Source: an uncultured Lachnospiraceae bacterium (GTDB taxonomy: Bacteria; Bacillota; Clostridia; Lachnospirales; Lachnospiraceae). From it: 64,000 nt of DNA. The notes under the pieces are model-generated. The model searched no databases and was not told the origin of the DNA. It was given only the letters and a program-made list of their open reading frames with translations. The position numbers and the translations under genes were made by a program. This document shows positions 42,590 to 52,583 of the stretch, in pieces. The number at the start of each line of letters is the position of its first letter. Position 1 is the first letter of the stretch. The stretch is taken from positions 62,001-126,000 of the forward strand of contig CAMWBY010000011.1 in NCBI GenBank assembly GCA_947172645.1, given 5' to 3'.

Positions 42590-45394
42590 TTATTTATTTC
42601 CTAACCATCGCTCAATCACACCGTTGATAATATCCGGCTCCAACGGTTTCGCCATATGCTCGTTCATCCCCGCATCCTTGGCCGCCTGCACGTCCTCCGC
42701 AAACGCATTCGCGGTCATGGCGATAATCGGAATCTCCGAGGCATCCGGCCTGTCCAGACTCCGTATCGCCCGTGTTGCCTCATGCCCGTCCATGACAGGC
42801 ATCATAATATCCATAAAAATAATCTGGTACGTATAAGGAGCCGACTGCCGAAACAGTTCCACCGCTTCCTGTCCGTTTTCCGCCATAGTAACCTCCAGAC
42901 CGTTCTCCTCAATCATATACTGGGCAATCTCCCTGTTCAGCTCATTGTCTTCCACAATCAGCGCATGCTTTCCGGAAATCCCATTCAAATCCACTTCCGC
43001 ATCTTCCGCCTGCTCCACTGACTCTTCCGCAACCTGAAGCGGCAGCGCCACGGTAAACACGCTGCCCTGTCCCGGCTCGCTCTTTGCCTGAATCGTTCCG
43101 CCCATACTGTCAACAAGCTTCTTCGTGATTGTCATGCCAAGCCCCGTGCCCTGGTAGTTCGTCCTTGCCCCGTCTATCTCCTGCATAAAAGGTTCAAAGA
43201 TATGGCCCAGGAATTCATGGCTCATACCCACCCCGGTATCTGAAACCTCGAAGCATACCCGGGCGACTCCCTCCTCATACGAAAGCTCATGGCAACTGAT
43301 ATTGATGCTCCCAGACGGTTTATTATATTTCACGGCATTGCCCGCTATGCTGATAAGGATTTGTTTGATATGAAGCGGGCTTCCCATCAAATATTCATGG
43401 GGCAGTCTGCCCGGCGTATCAAAATCCGTTGTAAACCGAATATTGCGCGCCGCCGCCTGTCCTCCTATCATCGCCGCGCAGTTGCCCAGAAGCTCATGGA
43501 TGCTAAACATCTCATTGGCAAGCTCTACGTGCCCGCTTTCCAGATTGTTGATGTCTAACACGTCATTAATAAGCGACAGCAAATGTTCCGCCGACGTCTT
43601 GATTTTCTTCCTGCAATCTTCCTGTCTGTCCAAGTCTTCCGGATTCTTCTCCGCTATAGTTAACATGCCCATAATGCCGTTAATCGGCGTGCGCATATCA
43701 TGGGACATATGGGCCAGGAATTCCGACTTGGCCTGGTTGGCTTTCTTCGCATCCCGTATGGCAACCTGCAATTCGGCATTCTTTTTCTCAAGCATATGGT
43801 AAGATTTGCGCCTCATGCGGAAAATAGCTGTCCCAAAGCACAGCACGAACGCCAAAATAATAACCGCGATAATAATGACGTCTTTGCTCTGGTACAGATA
43901 ATCCAACAGCTCGTAAGTGTCATAGGGGATATTCATATACTGGTTGATAATATCTTCCTTCTCCGCCGTCGTCACAAGACGCATGGATTTGTTCATCACA
44001 TCAAACAGTACAGGGTCTATATCCTTCGCCGCAGCCAGGGCGCATCCCGACTGATACCGGTAGTTTTCCCATTCCATCAGGTCGGAAAAACGCTCGTTCT
44101 TAGACTGGTAATTGTATTCTATCGTATTGAGGAGCGTGATATCCGCCTCTCCCCTTGCCACCGCTAACAGGCAGTCTTTAGCGCTGTTATAGTAGATGAC
44201 GTCTCTCACTTCTCCTACTTTGTCCGCCCAATAGGACCTCCCCCTGGTCAACGCCATCGTCGCATCTTTGTCCGCAAGAGTGTAGCCTATCTTTGACACG
44301 ATAACCGCATTATATGGCATAAACTCGTTCGTCAGCGTAATTTCTTCATCTTTTGCAAGCTGCATAATGTTTGCGCCCACATAGAAGTCTATTTCGCCTC
44401 CCAAAAGCAAATCCTTCCAATACTCATCCCTCTCAAGGGGACAAAACTCCATAGGAATCCCGCTTCTCTCGGAAACCATCTGCAATATCTGAAGGTAAAT
44501 GCCAACATATTCGTCCTGGTCATTCATATAAGCCAGGGGCCTTGTGTCTTTATAGAAGCCGATTCGCACCGGCTCCCTGGTGTTAATAAGATGCAGTTCT
44601 TCCGCCGCAAAATTTTCCCTGCGGTCCCCGTAATAACGGTTTATCAATTCCTGCTCCAGGGTGGGGCCGTCCATATTGATTTCTTCAATGCCCCTGTTCA
44701 GTTCGTCAAGCAATGTGGCATTGCCTTTCCAAGATATATAATAGTAGGGGGCATAGGCAAATTTGCCCACCAGGCACTGCCCCTCCCAAACTTCTGTCAA
44801 TGTATGCACCGCCACATCGATTTCTCCGGCCTCCAATGCCTCCTGTAAATATTGGGTAGATTCGTACTCCTTCACCTTCGGGCTGCCGATGCCGTTGCGG
44901 TCCAAATATTCCAGAAATTCCCCTTTCCTGATATAGCTCTCCACAACGCCAAACTCCATATCCTTCATACGCCCGAAGTCTTCGAAAGCAAGGTCGCTGT
45001 CTTCCCCCACAAACAGACATCCGTATGTGTAACCGCTTGGCAGCGCCGCATAGTCAAAAATCTCGGCGCGCTGTGCGGAATACTGTGCCGAACCGACCAA
45101 ATCCACTTCCTGCGCTTCAAGTTTTTCGAGCGCATCGTCCCAACTCTCACACTCCACATATTCTATGTCCCATCCTGTATAGACGCAAACCTCTTCCAGA
45201 TATGCCACGTCCATGCCGCCATAGCCGGCCTCTTCCGAGTAAGTGTGAAACCCTTTCATAGGAAAAAAAGCCACTCTGACGGTACGGGATTTACGCGCGC
45301 AGACAGACAAGGGGAAAAACACAGACAAAACTATTACCGCAACGGCCAAAGCAATGCCGCCCTTTATCCATGTATGCCAAAATCTTCTCTTCAT
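42590..45394 (-). CDS. Hybrid sensor kinase with two solute-binding sensor domains
   Basis: 934 residues from ATG 45394, with GGAGG within the preceding codons. Layout: signal or anchor helix (8-30), two SBP_bac_3 domains in tandem (about 36-260 and 270-490), membrane helix (about 505-525), histidine kinase with phospho-His in AHMSHDMRTPINGIMG, ATP-binding domain (DTGVGMS, GTGLGM), and a C-terminal receiver (about 800-925; FMDIMMPVMDGHEA). It is of the BvgS type, with an amino-acid or similar ligand likely. It lacks an Hpt domain, so it should need a separate one. Confidence 0.93.
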   Translation of the reverse strand: MKRRFWHTWIKGGIALAVAVIVLSVFFPLSVCARKSRTVRVAFFPMKGFHTYSEEAGYGGMDVAYLEEVCVYTGWDIEYVECESWDDALEKLEAQEVDLVGSAQYSAQRAEIFDYAALPSGYTYGCLFVGEDSDLAFEDFGRMKDMEFGVVESYIRKGEFLEYLDRNGIGSPKVKEYESTQYLQEALEAGEIDVAVHTLTEVWEGQCLVGKFAYAPYYYISWKGNATLLDELNRGIEEINMDGPTLEQELINRYYGDRRENFAAEELHLINTREPVRIGFYKDTRPLAYMNDQDEYVGIYLQILQMVSERSGIPMEFCPLERDEYWKDLLLGGEIDFYVGANIMQLAKDEEITLTNEFMPYNAVIVSKIGYTLADKDATMALTRGRSYWADKVGEVRDVIYYNSAKDCLLAVARGEADITLLNTIEYNYQSKNERFSDLMEWENYRYQSGCALAAAKDIDPVLFDVMNKSMRLVTTAEKEDIINQYMNIPYDTYELLDYLYQSKDVIIIAVIILAFVLCFGTAIFRMRRKSYHMLEKKNAELQVAIRDAKKANQAKSEFLAHMSHDMRTPINGIMGMLTIAEKNPEDLDRQEDCRKKIKTSAEHLLSLINDVLDINNLESGHVELANEMFSIHELLGNCAAMIGGQAAARNIRFTTDFDTPGRLPHEYLMGSPLHIKQILISIAGNAVKYNKPSGSINISCHELSYEEGVARVCFEVSDTGVGMSHEFLGHIFEPFMQEIDGARTNYQGTGLGMTITKKLVDSMGGTIQAKSEPGQGSVFTVALPLQVAEESVEQAEDAEVDLNGISGKHALIVEDNELNREIAQYMIEENGLEVTMAENGQEAVELFRQSAPYTYQIIFMDIMMPVMDGHEATRAIRSLDRPDASEIPIIAMTANAFAEDVQAAKDAGMNEHMAKPLEPDIINGVIERWLGNK

Positions 45395-45424
45395 ATCTTC
45401 CTCCATGCCAGAGTAATTTCTGCG

Positions 45425-45452
45425 AAAAGGATTCCCCCACAGGAATCCTTTT
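45425..45452 (-). terminator. Terminator after the GH3 gene
   Basis: AAAAGGATTCC and GGAATCCTTTT pair perfectly (11 bp) around a 6-nt loop. The T-run is inside the right arm on the minus strand. It lies just past the GH3 stop. Confidence 0.78.
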
Positions 45453-45473
45453 CATATCGGCAATCCGCCGTTA

Positions 45474-47693
45474 TTATACAAGTTGAAACTTGGCGCAGTT
45501 CACAGTGGCGCTATCCGTCCCGACAAACGCTTCAAACTCGCCCGCTTCGCTCTCCTGCCTGCCGTTTTCCGTGAGGAACCGGAGCTTACTGTCATCGATT
45601 GTAAAGCGTACCGTCTGCTCCTCTCCCGGTTCCAGGGTGACCTTACAGAAACCTTTCAGTTCTTTCACCGGACGCACCACACTGGCAGCCACATCATGGA
45701 TGTAGAACTGTACGGTCTCCGTCCCTCTCCTTGCTCCTGTATTCTTCACTTTCACCTCGGCCTGGATGTTCTCTTCCCTCGTCATACATTCTTTATCCAG
45801 CATAACCGGTGAAACCGAGAAACTGGTGTAGCTGAGTCCATATCCGAAAGGATAAAGGGGCGCATTGGGGATATCAAGATACTTGGAACGGAACCTGTCC
45901 TTATTCTTGCCGGGCATATAGGGCCGCCCGGTAGCATATTCATTGTAGTGCACCGGCACCTGCCCCACGCAGTAAGGAAAACTCATGGGCAGTTTCCCGG
46001 TAGGGTTATAATCCCCGTAAAGCACGTCCACGATAGCGCGGGCGCCCTCGGTTCCCGGCATCCACACGTGCAAAACTGCCTTGGCTTTTTCGGAAATCTC
46101 CCTGATATCTAAAGGTCTGCCGGAGAAAAGAACCACAACGACATTCTCGTTTACTTCACAGATTTTCCTGAACAACTCCATCTGCACTTCCGGCACCTGG
46201 ATATTCGCCTGGCTGCTCGCTTCGCCGGACTGCAAATAATGCTCTCCAATCGCCATAACCACGGTGTCCGCGGACTTCGCCATGCCCACTGCCTCTTCAA
46301 GCATCCGCCCGGCGTCCTGAACCGGCGTTTCCTGCGCTTCGCTGCCCGCAAATCCTTCCAGTTTCACATCATCCCCGACCATCGGGCTGCCTGCGCAGAA
46401 CACTGCCTGCCCGCTTCCGTCGTATTCGCCGACTGCCTCCTGCAGCGTTGTCACATCCTTGCTCTCTCCGATGATTGACCAGGCTCCCATCATATGGCGG
46501 TTATCCACGTAAGGTCCTATATAGGCTGTTTTACCCTCTTTTTTCAACGGAAGGGCGTCTTCGTTCTTCAACAGGACAAAAGATTTCCTCGCCGCTTCTC
46601 TCGCCAATTCCCTGTGTTCCTTGCACAGGATAATCTCCGCCTCGGCTTTCTCGTCCGCGTCCTTATACGGATTCTCAAAAAGCCCAAGTCTGTTCTTCAA
46701 ATCCAGGATGCGCGCCGCCGCCTCATCCACAAGCTTCTCCGGGATTTTCCCCTCCCGGACAAGACCGCACAGATGCTCCGAGTAAATCCCCGTCATCATG
46801 TCAATGTCCACGCCTGCCTCGGCCGCCCGTAACGCCGCCTCTTTCCTGTCGGCACAGTAGCCGTGGTAAATCATCTCCTCAATCGCCGCCCAGTCGGAAA
46901 TCAGCACGCCGTCAAATTCCATCTCCCCGCGCAGCACATCCCGCATCAGCCATTTGTTTCCGCTGCAAGGTATTCCGCCCAAGGTATTGAAAGCCGTCAT
47001 CACCATAGCCGCCCCGGCGTCGATGCCCGCCTTATAGGAGGGCAGATAGAACTCCCGCAGCGTATGCTCCGACAATTCCACCGTATTGTAATCCCGCCCG
47101 GCCGTGGGAGCGCCGTACCCGCCAAAATGCTTGACACAGGCCGCCACACGGTAAGGCTCCTTGATATCCTCTCCCTGGAACCCTTTCACCATGGCTGCAG
47201 AAAACAAACTGTTCATATAGGGGTCTTCCCCGGTGGATTCCATCACACGTCCCCAACGCGCGTCCCGCACCAGGTCAACCATCGGCGCAAAAGTCACGTG
47301 GACGCCGCTGACTGCCGACTCCTTCGCCGCCACCGCCGCGCATCTTTCGGACAATTCCGGTTCGAAACTTGCCCCCTGTCCAAGAGGTATGGGGAATATC
47401 GTCCGGAAACCATTAATCACATCCAACATAAAAAGAAGCGGAATTCTGTGCGGATGCTTCTCCATAAATTCCCGCTGCATCTTCTTAAGCTTCGCCGCAC
47501 CGTGAGTCCCAAGCACCGACCCGGCCAGGGCAGCCCTCTCCTCCGTAAGCCCCATCTCCTGCATGGGTCCCGTGACCACCCCTTCATCCGTGAGAAAAGC
47601 GCCGATAAGCTGCTGCATCTGATTCACTTTCTCTTCCAGGGTCATCTCTTCCAATAGACTGTGTAATTCCTGTTCTGTCATCTTTCCAACCAT
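45474..47693 (-). CDS. GH3 beta-glucosidase
   Basis: 739 residues. GH3 barrel (nucleophile Asp in GVLISDWAAIEEM; KHFGGYGAPTAGRDYN before it), a middle alpha/beta domain, and a C-terminal fibronectin-III-like domain (VKNTGARRGTETVQFYI). No signal peptide, so cytoplasmic. Start uncertain between ATG 47693 (AAAGG close by) and ATG 47681. Hydrolyses beta-glucosides or related xylosides. Confidence 0.93.
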   Translation of the reverse strand: MVGKMTEQELHSLLEEMTLEEKVNQMQQLIGAFLTDEGVVTGPMQEMGLTEERAALAGSVLGTHGAAKLKKMQREFMEKHPHRIPLLFMLDVINGFRTIFPIPLGQGASFEPELSERCAAVAAKESAVSGVHVTFAPMVDLVRDARWGRVMESTGEDPYMNSLFSAAMVKGFQGEDIKEPYRVAACVKHFGGYGAPTAGRDYNTVELSEHTLREFYLPSYKAGIDAGAAMVMTAFNTLGGIPCSGNKWLMRDVLRGEMEFDGVLISDWAAIEEMIYHGYCADRKEAALRAAEAGVDIDMMTGIYSEHLCGLVREGKIPEKLVDEAAARILDLKNRLGLFENPYKDADEKAEAEIILCKEHRELAREAARKSFVLLKNEDALPLKKEGKTAYIGPYVDNRHMMGAWSIIGESKDVTTLQEAVGEYDGSGQAVFCAGSPMVGDDVKLEGFAGSEAQETPVQDAGRMLEEAVGMAKSADTVVMAIGEHYLQSGEASSQANIQVPEVQMELFRKICEVNENVVVVLFSGRPLDIREISEKAKAVLHVWMPGTEGARAIVDVLYGDYNPTGKLPMSFPYCVGQVPVHYNEYATGRPYMPGKNKDRFRSKYLDIPNAPLYPFGYGLSYTSFSVSPVMLDKECMTREENIQAEVKVKNTGARRGTETVQFYIHDVAASVVRPVKELKGFCKVTLEPGEEQTVRFTIDDSKLRFLTENGRQESEAGEFEAFVGTDSATVNCAKFQLV

Positions 47694-47800
47694 GTCCTTT
47701 CTCTTTGTCAGCATACATCCTAAAAACATTTCCATTATTGTCATTATACAATAATCCCGGCGCAAGAGAAACATGTTTTTTTATGCAAAAATCCTAAATT

Positions 47801-48359
47801 TCAGGATAGCTCATCCCGTTTTCTCACAATTTCACAAAAATCCTTCTTCACAATGTCATACTTGGAAGCATCCCGCAGGATTGCGGAAGGATGATATGTG
47901 GCGGTCAGCGCACAGTTTTTGCGGCATATCCATGTGCCATGCTGCCTTGTGATTTTAAAATCCGGTGAAATAATGCGCTGGGCGGCCACACGGCCGAGGC
48001 AGACTATGATTTTAGGTTTTAAAAGAAACGTCTCATACTTCAGATATGGGAAACATGCCTCCTTCTCCTCTTCCTTCGGGTCCCGGTTCCCGGGCGGATG
48101 GCATTTCACAATATTGGTAATATATAGTTCCTCCCTTGTCAGCCCACAATCCCGCAAAAGGCTGTCCAACACTTCCCCCCGAGCTTCCTACAAACACAGT
48201 CCCTTGTTGGTCCTCCTGCCCTCCCGGCGCCTCGGCAATCAACATAACACAAGCCTGGCGGTCTCCGCATCCCATGACGGGCAGACGCCTGGTCTTGCTA
48301 AGCGCACAGTGGGTACATTCCGCCACATGCCGCTCGATATCATTCCATGTATATTGCAT
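47801..48359 (-). pseudogene. Family-4 type uracil-DNA glycosylase, frameshifted
   Basis: Two overlapping reading frames together give one protein of about 185 residues. The first frame (from 48359 or 48371) encodes CTHCALSKTRRLPV and LIAEAPGGQEDQQGTVFVG. It loses the family pattern at a run of six G (48175-48180 as C on the plus strand). Removing one G joins SSG to EVLDSLLRDCGLTREELYI and the second frame continues to ITNIVKCHPPGNRDPK and ATYHPSAILR, both glycosylase motifs. Thus a +1 homopolymer insertion, either real or a sequencing error. GGAG lies 6 nt before ATG 48359. Confidence 0.85.
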
Positions 48360-48379
48360 AATAATCTCCATTTCCGCCT

Positions 48380-49291
48380 TTATGTATCACAATCCTGCCA
48401 TCTTCTCCTATACTCGAGGGGCGTACAGTGTGCGTATTCCCGAAAAACCTTTCCAAAATAACTGCTGCTTCCCAAACCGCAGGCATGACTGATATCCGTA
48501 ACATTCCCCTCTCCTTTTTCCAACATTTGACAGGCTATTTGCAGCCGGTAAGTTGTTATATACTCTACCGGCGTCATATGCAGGCAGTCACGGAACACTC
48601 TAAAGCATTCCCTTTCGCTCAAATATGCCGCTGCCGCCAATTCCGAAATAGAAATTTTTTCAGAATAATGTTCATGAATGTATATCATCAGCAGCTTTAT
48701 CTTGTCACTATTCTTATTATGTTCTTTGTTCACCTCCAACATAGGCCGGGATACCTCGAAAAGCATCATCCATATTTCCGACAAAATCGCCCGCAGTTTC
48801 ATTTCATACCCAAATTCACTGCCTGACAGACGAAACGCTGACAGAATCAGTTCCAATATATCCTCCTGTACCGCGTCCCCCGGAAAAAGGGGAATGATTT
48901 CAATCTGTTGGGCCGCCACCACAGGCATAATATATTTCTGTTCTATTCTGCTCCCCCGCTCTCCGGCAAGCAGGGAAGTATCGAAAATATGGAGGAGTTG
49001 GCTTGTTTTCTCCGTCCGCCCTATTCCTTTTGTCATATGAAGTACATTGGAATTTACCATCCCGCCGCTGCCTGCGGAAAACAATATCTTTCCGCCAGGC
49101 GTACTATATTCCAGGCTGCCGCTCTCCATATAAAAAAGTTCTACCGCCCTGTGCCAATGCCACGGCACAAAGCGTCCTACATATTTGTCAATTTGTGACC
49201 TTGAAGCAATATAAGGAAAGCTACTCGTGAAATCGGGAAGCAATTCTTCCTTGCTTCCGGTATGAAATTCAATACTCTGCACGTTTCTCAT
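48380..49291 (-). CDS. AraC-family transcriptional regulator
   Basis: 303 residues from ATG 49291 (AGGAG at 8 nt). N-terminal cupin-like sensor region (HWHRAVELFYMESG) and a C-terminal double HTH (ISISELAAAAYLSERECFRV; YFGKVFREYAHCTPLEYRR). The start lies inside the end of the carboxypeptidase gene (23-bp overlap). A GH3 gene lies one gene away on the same strand, so it may regulate sugar use, but that is inference. Confidence 0.92.
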   Translation of the reverse strand: MRNVQSIEFHTGSKEELLPDFTSSFPYIASRSQIDKYVGRFVPWHWHRAVELFYMESGSLEYSTPGGKILFSAGSGGMVNSNVLHMTKGIGRTEKTSQLLHIFDTSLLAGERGSRIEQKYIMPVVAAQQIEIIPLFPGDAVQEDILELILSAFRLSGSEFGYEMKLRAILSEIWMMLFEVSRPMLEVNKEHNKNSDKIKLLMIYIHEHYSEKISISELAAAAYLSERECFRVFRDCLHMTPVEYITTYRLQIACQMLEKGEGNVTDISHACGLGSSSYFGKVFREYAHCTPLEYRRRWQDCDT

Positions 49292-50735
49292 ATTTCGCGC
49301 TCCTGACGATACATTCCACCGCCGCCTCGGCATGTGTGGGCAGCCCTTTTGCCGTCTGACCCGCTCCCCCGGGCGCAGTCGCTTCCATCCCCTCATAGAA
49401 AGACTGTCTGGCGTACCTGGCCATCAATCCCGATACCCGTCCCCGCTCCATAGAATCCTCGGTGCCAAAGACAACAACTATCAGGTCATGCTCCATCGTC
49501 CCGTCGTCCGCCGCCAGGGATGTGACCAAGCAGGCCCCGGCTTTATTGGTCGTTCCCGTCTTTAAACCCGTGACCCCAGACAAATTATGTAAGAGTGGAT
49601 TACTGTTTTTTACCTCAAAATCGAGGGATTCCAGTTTCGCGTCTTTCAAGAATGTGATGTCCGTAACCTGTGGGTAGACCTGCAAAAGGTAGGAAGACAG
49701 CCGAAACATATCCTGCGCGCTCATGCGGTTCTGACGCTTCGAGGAGACAGGTTCTTGCGTGTATGACGGCAAACCATGACAGTTGAAAAAGACCGCCTGG
49801 GAAAGCCCCAGTTCCTGAGCCTTCTGATTCATCATGCGGACAAAGGCTTCCTCCGAACCGGCAATGGATTCAGCCAGGCACAACGCGCACTCGTTACTGG
49901 AAGGCAGAAGGAGTCCAAGCAGAAGCTCTTGTACGGTAATCTGCGCTCCGGCTTCCAGGGGAATCACTCCGTCGCTTGATGAGGCTAACATCTCCACCGC
50001 ATCTGAGACAGTGACGGTCTCCTCAAGGGTAATCTGTCCTGCCGCTATGGCATCCATAGTCAAAAGGCACGTCATAAGCTTGGATGTGCTGGCTATCGGA
50101 TAAGGCATATCCGCCTGATACTGGTAATAAAGTTCTCCGGTGGTAGCATCTCCTGCCAACACACTATTGACGCCGTAAAAATAACCGGACTGCTCCAATG
50201 CGGAAGGGGAAACGCGGAAAGGTTCCTGCGTATGTATCTGCAGGGAACCCGCATCAGAAATTGTGACGTTCACATCCAGAAGCATGGCCATATCCATAGT
50301 CATCATAAAACAATCATAATCGCCGGAGGATAACTCCATAATCATGGTGTAGTAAGACACCTTTTGCCCGTTCACCTCAAATTCATTCCGCCGCAGGGAA
50401 ATATCCGGGTTCTCTTCACTTTCCCACGGGGCATTTTCCACGCCCACCGGGATATAATCGCTCCCCGGAGTCAGCGAGACAGAATTATTTGTGATTTCCA
50501 CGGAAAAAGATTTGTCCGTATCTTTCAGGACCATAGCCACATCCCTCAAAGAAAGATATGTATTGTTGGCATAACTGTAATCCAAAGTCTTAACGGTGCC
50601 CGCACTGCCGCCCGCTACCTCCACCCGGCAAGTCCCTGTAATCTCGAAGCTTGCGAACACATTGACAGGCAGGATGGCACACAGCAGAAACACAGACAGT
50701 ATCAGGGGCATTGCCTTATAAAGGATATTTTTCAT
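49269..50735 (-). CDS. D-alanyl-D-alanine carboxypeptidase with N-terminal stalk domain
   Basis: 488 residues. Signal peptide (1-29), a domain like the copper-amine-oxidase N-terminal or stalk domain (about 30-165; LSLRDVAMVLK), then S11 peptidase with STSKLMTCLL (SxxK), SSN and GLKTGTTNKAG (KTG). Removes terminal D-Ala from peptidoglycan outside the membrane. The stalk domain is not part of standard DacA. GGAG at 6 nt gives the start. Confidence 0.93.
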   Translation of the reverse strand: MKNILYKAMPLILSVFLLCAILPVNVFASFEITGTCRVEVAGGSAGTVKTLDYSYANNTYLSLRDVAMVLKDTDKSFSVEITNNSVSLTPGSDYIPVGVENAPWESEENPDISLRRNEFEVNGQKVSYYTMIMELSSGDYDCFMMTMDMAMLLDVNVTISDAGSLQIHTQEPFRVSPSALEQSGYFYGVNSVLAGDATTGELYYQYQADMPYPIASTSKLMTCLLTMDAIAAGQITLEETVTVSDAVEMLASSSDGVIPLEAGAQITVQELLLGLLLPSSNECALCLAESIAGSEEAFVRMMNQKAQELGLSQAVFFNCHGLPSYTQEPVSSKRQNRMSAQDMFRLSSYLLQVYPQVTDITFLKDAKLESLDFEVKNSNPLLHNLSGVTGLKTGTTNKAGACLVTSLAADDGTMEHDLIVVVFGTEDSMERGRVSGLMARYARQSFYEGMEATAPGGAGQTAKGLPTHAEAAVECIVRSAKYEKRAEY

Positions 50736-50817
50736 TGTTCACTCCATTTCTTCGCAATCATAAATTTACGTTTCCCATTTCGCCTTTCCCAAGTCCCGGA
50801 AAACGGTCTCCCTGGCG

Positions 50818-51537
50818 CTATTGTAAGGTATATATCATAGGATAACAATCGGAGAAAAGACCGGAATCTCCGGAATCCGCCTCCCCCGACAGGACAAGGC
50901 TCGCGTCTTTGCGGATATAGTATTCCGCCCTGGTTCCAGACTGCCCGCCATCCTCAAACCGCCACGCCAAAATGCCTTCGTCGGCTTCATAAGTGCCGCT
51001 GCCGTCATACTGTGCCTGTAAATCTTCCAGGGAAGGAAGCAATTCGGGGCCATAGGCCATCAAATAGGATACGGTAGACATCCCAAACGCATCCACTACG
51101 AGAGTTTCCACGTCCTCCTGCTCCGTGCCGCCCTCATAGCCCGCCATGCGCAGCCTCTCGCCCAAAAGCTCCCGGAACCCATTTGCAAATGCCTCATAGG
51201 CCGCCTGATTGCAGGCGTCGTAACTGTCCTGGCGGATATTGCTGCTAAAAGTTCCCTCCATGCGAGCCGTCTGCTCCATAGTCAAATTGACCTGAATAGT
51301 CAAATTCGGCATGTAGGACTCCATATCCTCCATAGAAACCGATACGGCTTCTATGTCCTGCAGCCAGTCAAGGGCCGTAACCGCAGCTTGTTTTGTCACA
51401 TCAACATCCGCCGTCCACTCCCCGGTAAAATCGCTGTCCCCCGATGCGAAAAAGTGCAGGTATGCCAAAAGAGCCGTGGAAGTCCCCAATATCAGAATCA
51501 AAAAGGTTACGACGGCATTTTTCAAAATTTTTCCCAT
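50818..51537 (-). CDS. Membrane-anchored extracellular protein
   Basis: 239 residues. One N-terminal helix (8-30) and an acidic extracellular domain with Val/Ala-rich helices; no domain recognised. Follows the palindromic element and precedes the carboxypeptidase gene by 82 nt on the same strand, so it may work in wall metabolism. Ribosome site is weak. Confidence 0.78.
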   Translation of the reverse strand: MGKILKNAVVTFLILILGTSTALLAYLHFFASGDSDFTGEWTADVDVTKQAAVTALDWLQDIEAVSVSMEDMESYMPNLTIQVNLTMEQTARMEGTFSSNIRQDSYDACNQAAYEAFANGFRELLGERLRMAGYEGGTEQEDVETLVVDAFGMSTVSYLMAYGPELLPSLEDLQAQYDGSGTYEADEGILAWRFEDGGQSGTRAEYYIRKDASLVLSGEADSGDSGLFSDCYPMIYTLQ

Positions 51538-51580
51538 AGATATAATTTCCAGTCCTTTCGCTTACACTATACAATAATAA

Positions 51581-51782
51581 TTGCGAAACTTATCTCAACG
51601 CTATTATTACTGTGTAAATAGCATAACCATAAGCAGACCCTTGGAAAACGTTGGTACTTGGCAAGGTAAAAGTTGCTTTGCAACTTTCGCGCCTAGTACC
51701 ACTACGTTTGGAACGGAGCGACAGCGCGTCTGTGTTGGTTTGCTATTTGCACAACTTTACTAAACTTGAAAAAGTTTCGCAA
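51581..51782. repeat. 202-bp imperfect palindromic element with terminal inverted repeats
   Basis: Ends are perfect 11-bp inverted repeats, TTGCGAAACTT (51581-51591) and its complement (51772-51782). Inside, a second inverted repeat pairs 51611-51638 with 51728-51753 (most positions). The centre pairs GGTACTTGGC with GCCTAGTACC (51653-51662, 51691-51700) and holds a perfect AAAGTTGC/GCAACTTT hairpin (51669-51687). Outside, 14-bp direct repeats CTTACACTATACAA lie at 51561-51574 and 51787-51800, offset by 6 and 4 nt. It resembles a MITE-like or REP-like element; no transposase is present. Confidence 0.7.
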
Positions 51783-51792
51783 CCGCCTTACA

Positions 51793-52413
51793 CTATACAA
51801 AGGCAATCTCATATTCCTTTATCCCATATCCCAGCAACCGCATAATCCGCAGCTCGTCTTCCGCATCCAAAACGGCATTATGCGTCTCATTATACCGCTT
51901 GTCCCCGCTCAGCATTTTCAATATATTTTCGACGCCGTACCCCCGTTTCATTTTTCCGGTCTTGTAACAGTCTGCGCAGTCCGGTATGGCGCTGTTATAT
52001 TGCCGGTACGCCGCCAAGCGCATAATATCATACCATTCATACCCTGAATACTCCGGCAGATGCCTCTTATCAAAAGACGCATTGTATGCAAAAAGTTTCC
52101 GCACATGGTAAGCATCCAGCCATTGCTTGATTTGTTTTAACGTCTGCTTCCTGTCCGCAACGCAAACCCCTTTTTCGTCAAGCTTCAGTTCATTTGAATA
52201 CATTCCCCCTACTCTGTATTCCGGGTCAATTATGTAATATACCGAATCAATTTTCGTCTTCGTCTCCGTATCGGCCACCACTACGCCAATCGACATAACC
52301 TTGTCATCCCAATTCGTCTCCGTATCGATTACTGCAAATTTATCTTTATTATATGCTGCCGTCTTCTGTGGAAAGAACTGCTGCTTATCCGATTCCTTCA
52401 GCGGTATAGACAT
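51793..52413 (-). CDS. DEDDh-type 3'-5' exonuclease
   Basis: 206 residues. Exo I FAVIDTETN (Asp, Glu), Exo II LFAYNASFDKRHL, Exo III HNAVLDAEDELRIM with the His typical of the DEDDh class. Similar in form to DnaQ-like proofreading exonucleases, but with no polymerase domain. AAAGGAG at 6 nt. Its last codons lie within the right-hand direct repeat of the palindromic element. Confidence 0.9.
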   Translation of the reverse strand: MSIPLKESDKQQFFPQKTAAYNKDKFAVIDTETNWDDKVMSIGVVVADTETKTKIDSVYYIIDPEYRVGGMYSNELKLDEKGVCVADRKQTLKQIKQWLDAYHVRKLFAYNASFDKRHLPEYSGYEWYDIMRLAAYRQYNSAIPDCADCYKTGKMKRGYGVENILKMLSGDKRYNETHNAVLDAEDELRIMRLLGYGIKEYEIAFV

Positions 52414-52530
52414 ATAGAGTTCTCCTTTTCCTTATCTTTGGGTTTATCGCTTCTATCATATCATTTTCGTTTTGTATACACAATCATCTTCCTTTGCTTT
52501 TTCTGAACGGTACCGCCAGGCACAGCAATA

Positions 52531-52559
52531 CAATAGGGCGGCTCACCTGCCGCCCATTG
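52531..52559 (-). terminator. Terminator after collagen-like gene A
   Basis: GGGCGGC and GCCGCCC form a perfect 7-bp stem, extended by CAAT/ATTG, around a 6-nt loop (52536-52555). A T-rich TATTGTATTG follows on the minus strand. Confidence 0.65.
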
Positions 52560-52583
52560 CCTTTATCCTGTGTTATTGTGTTG

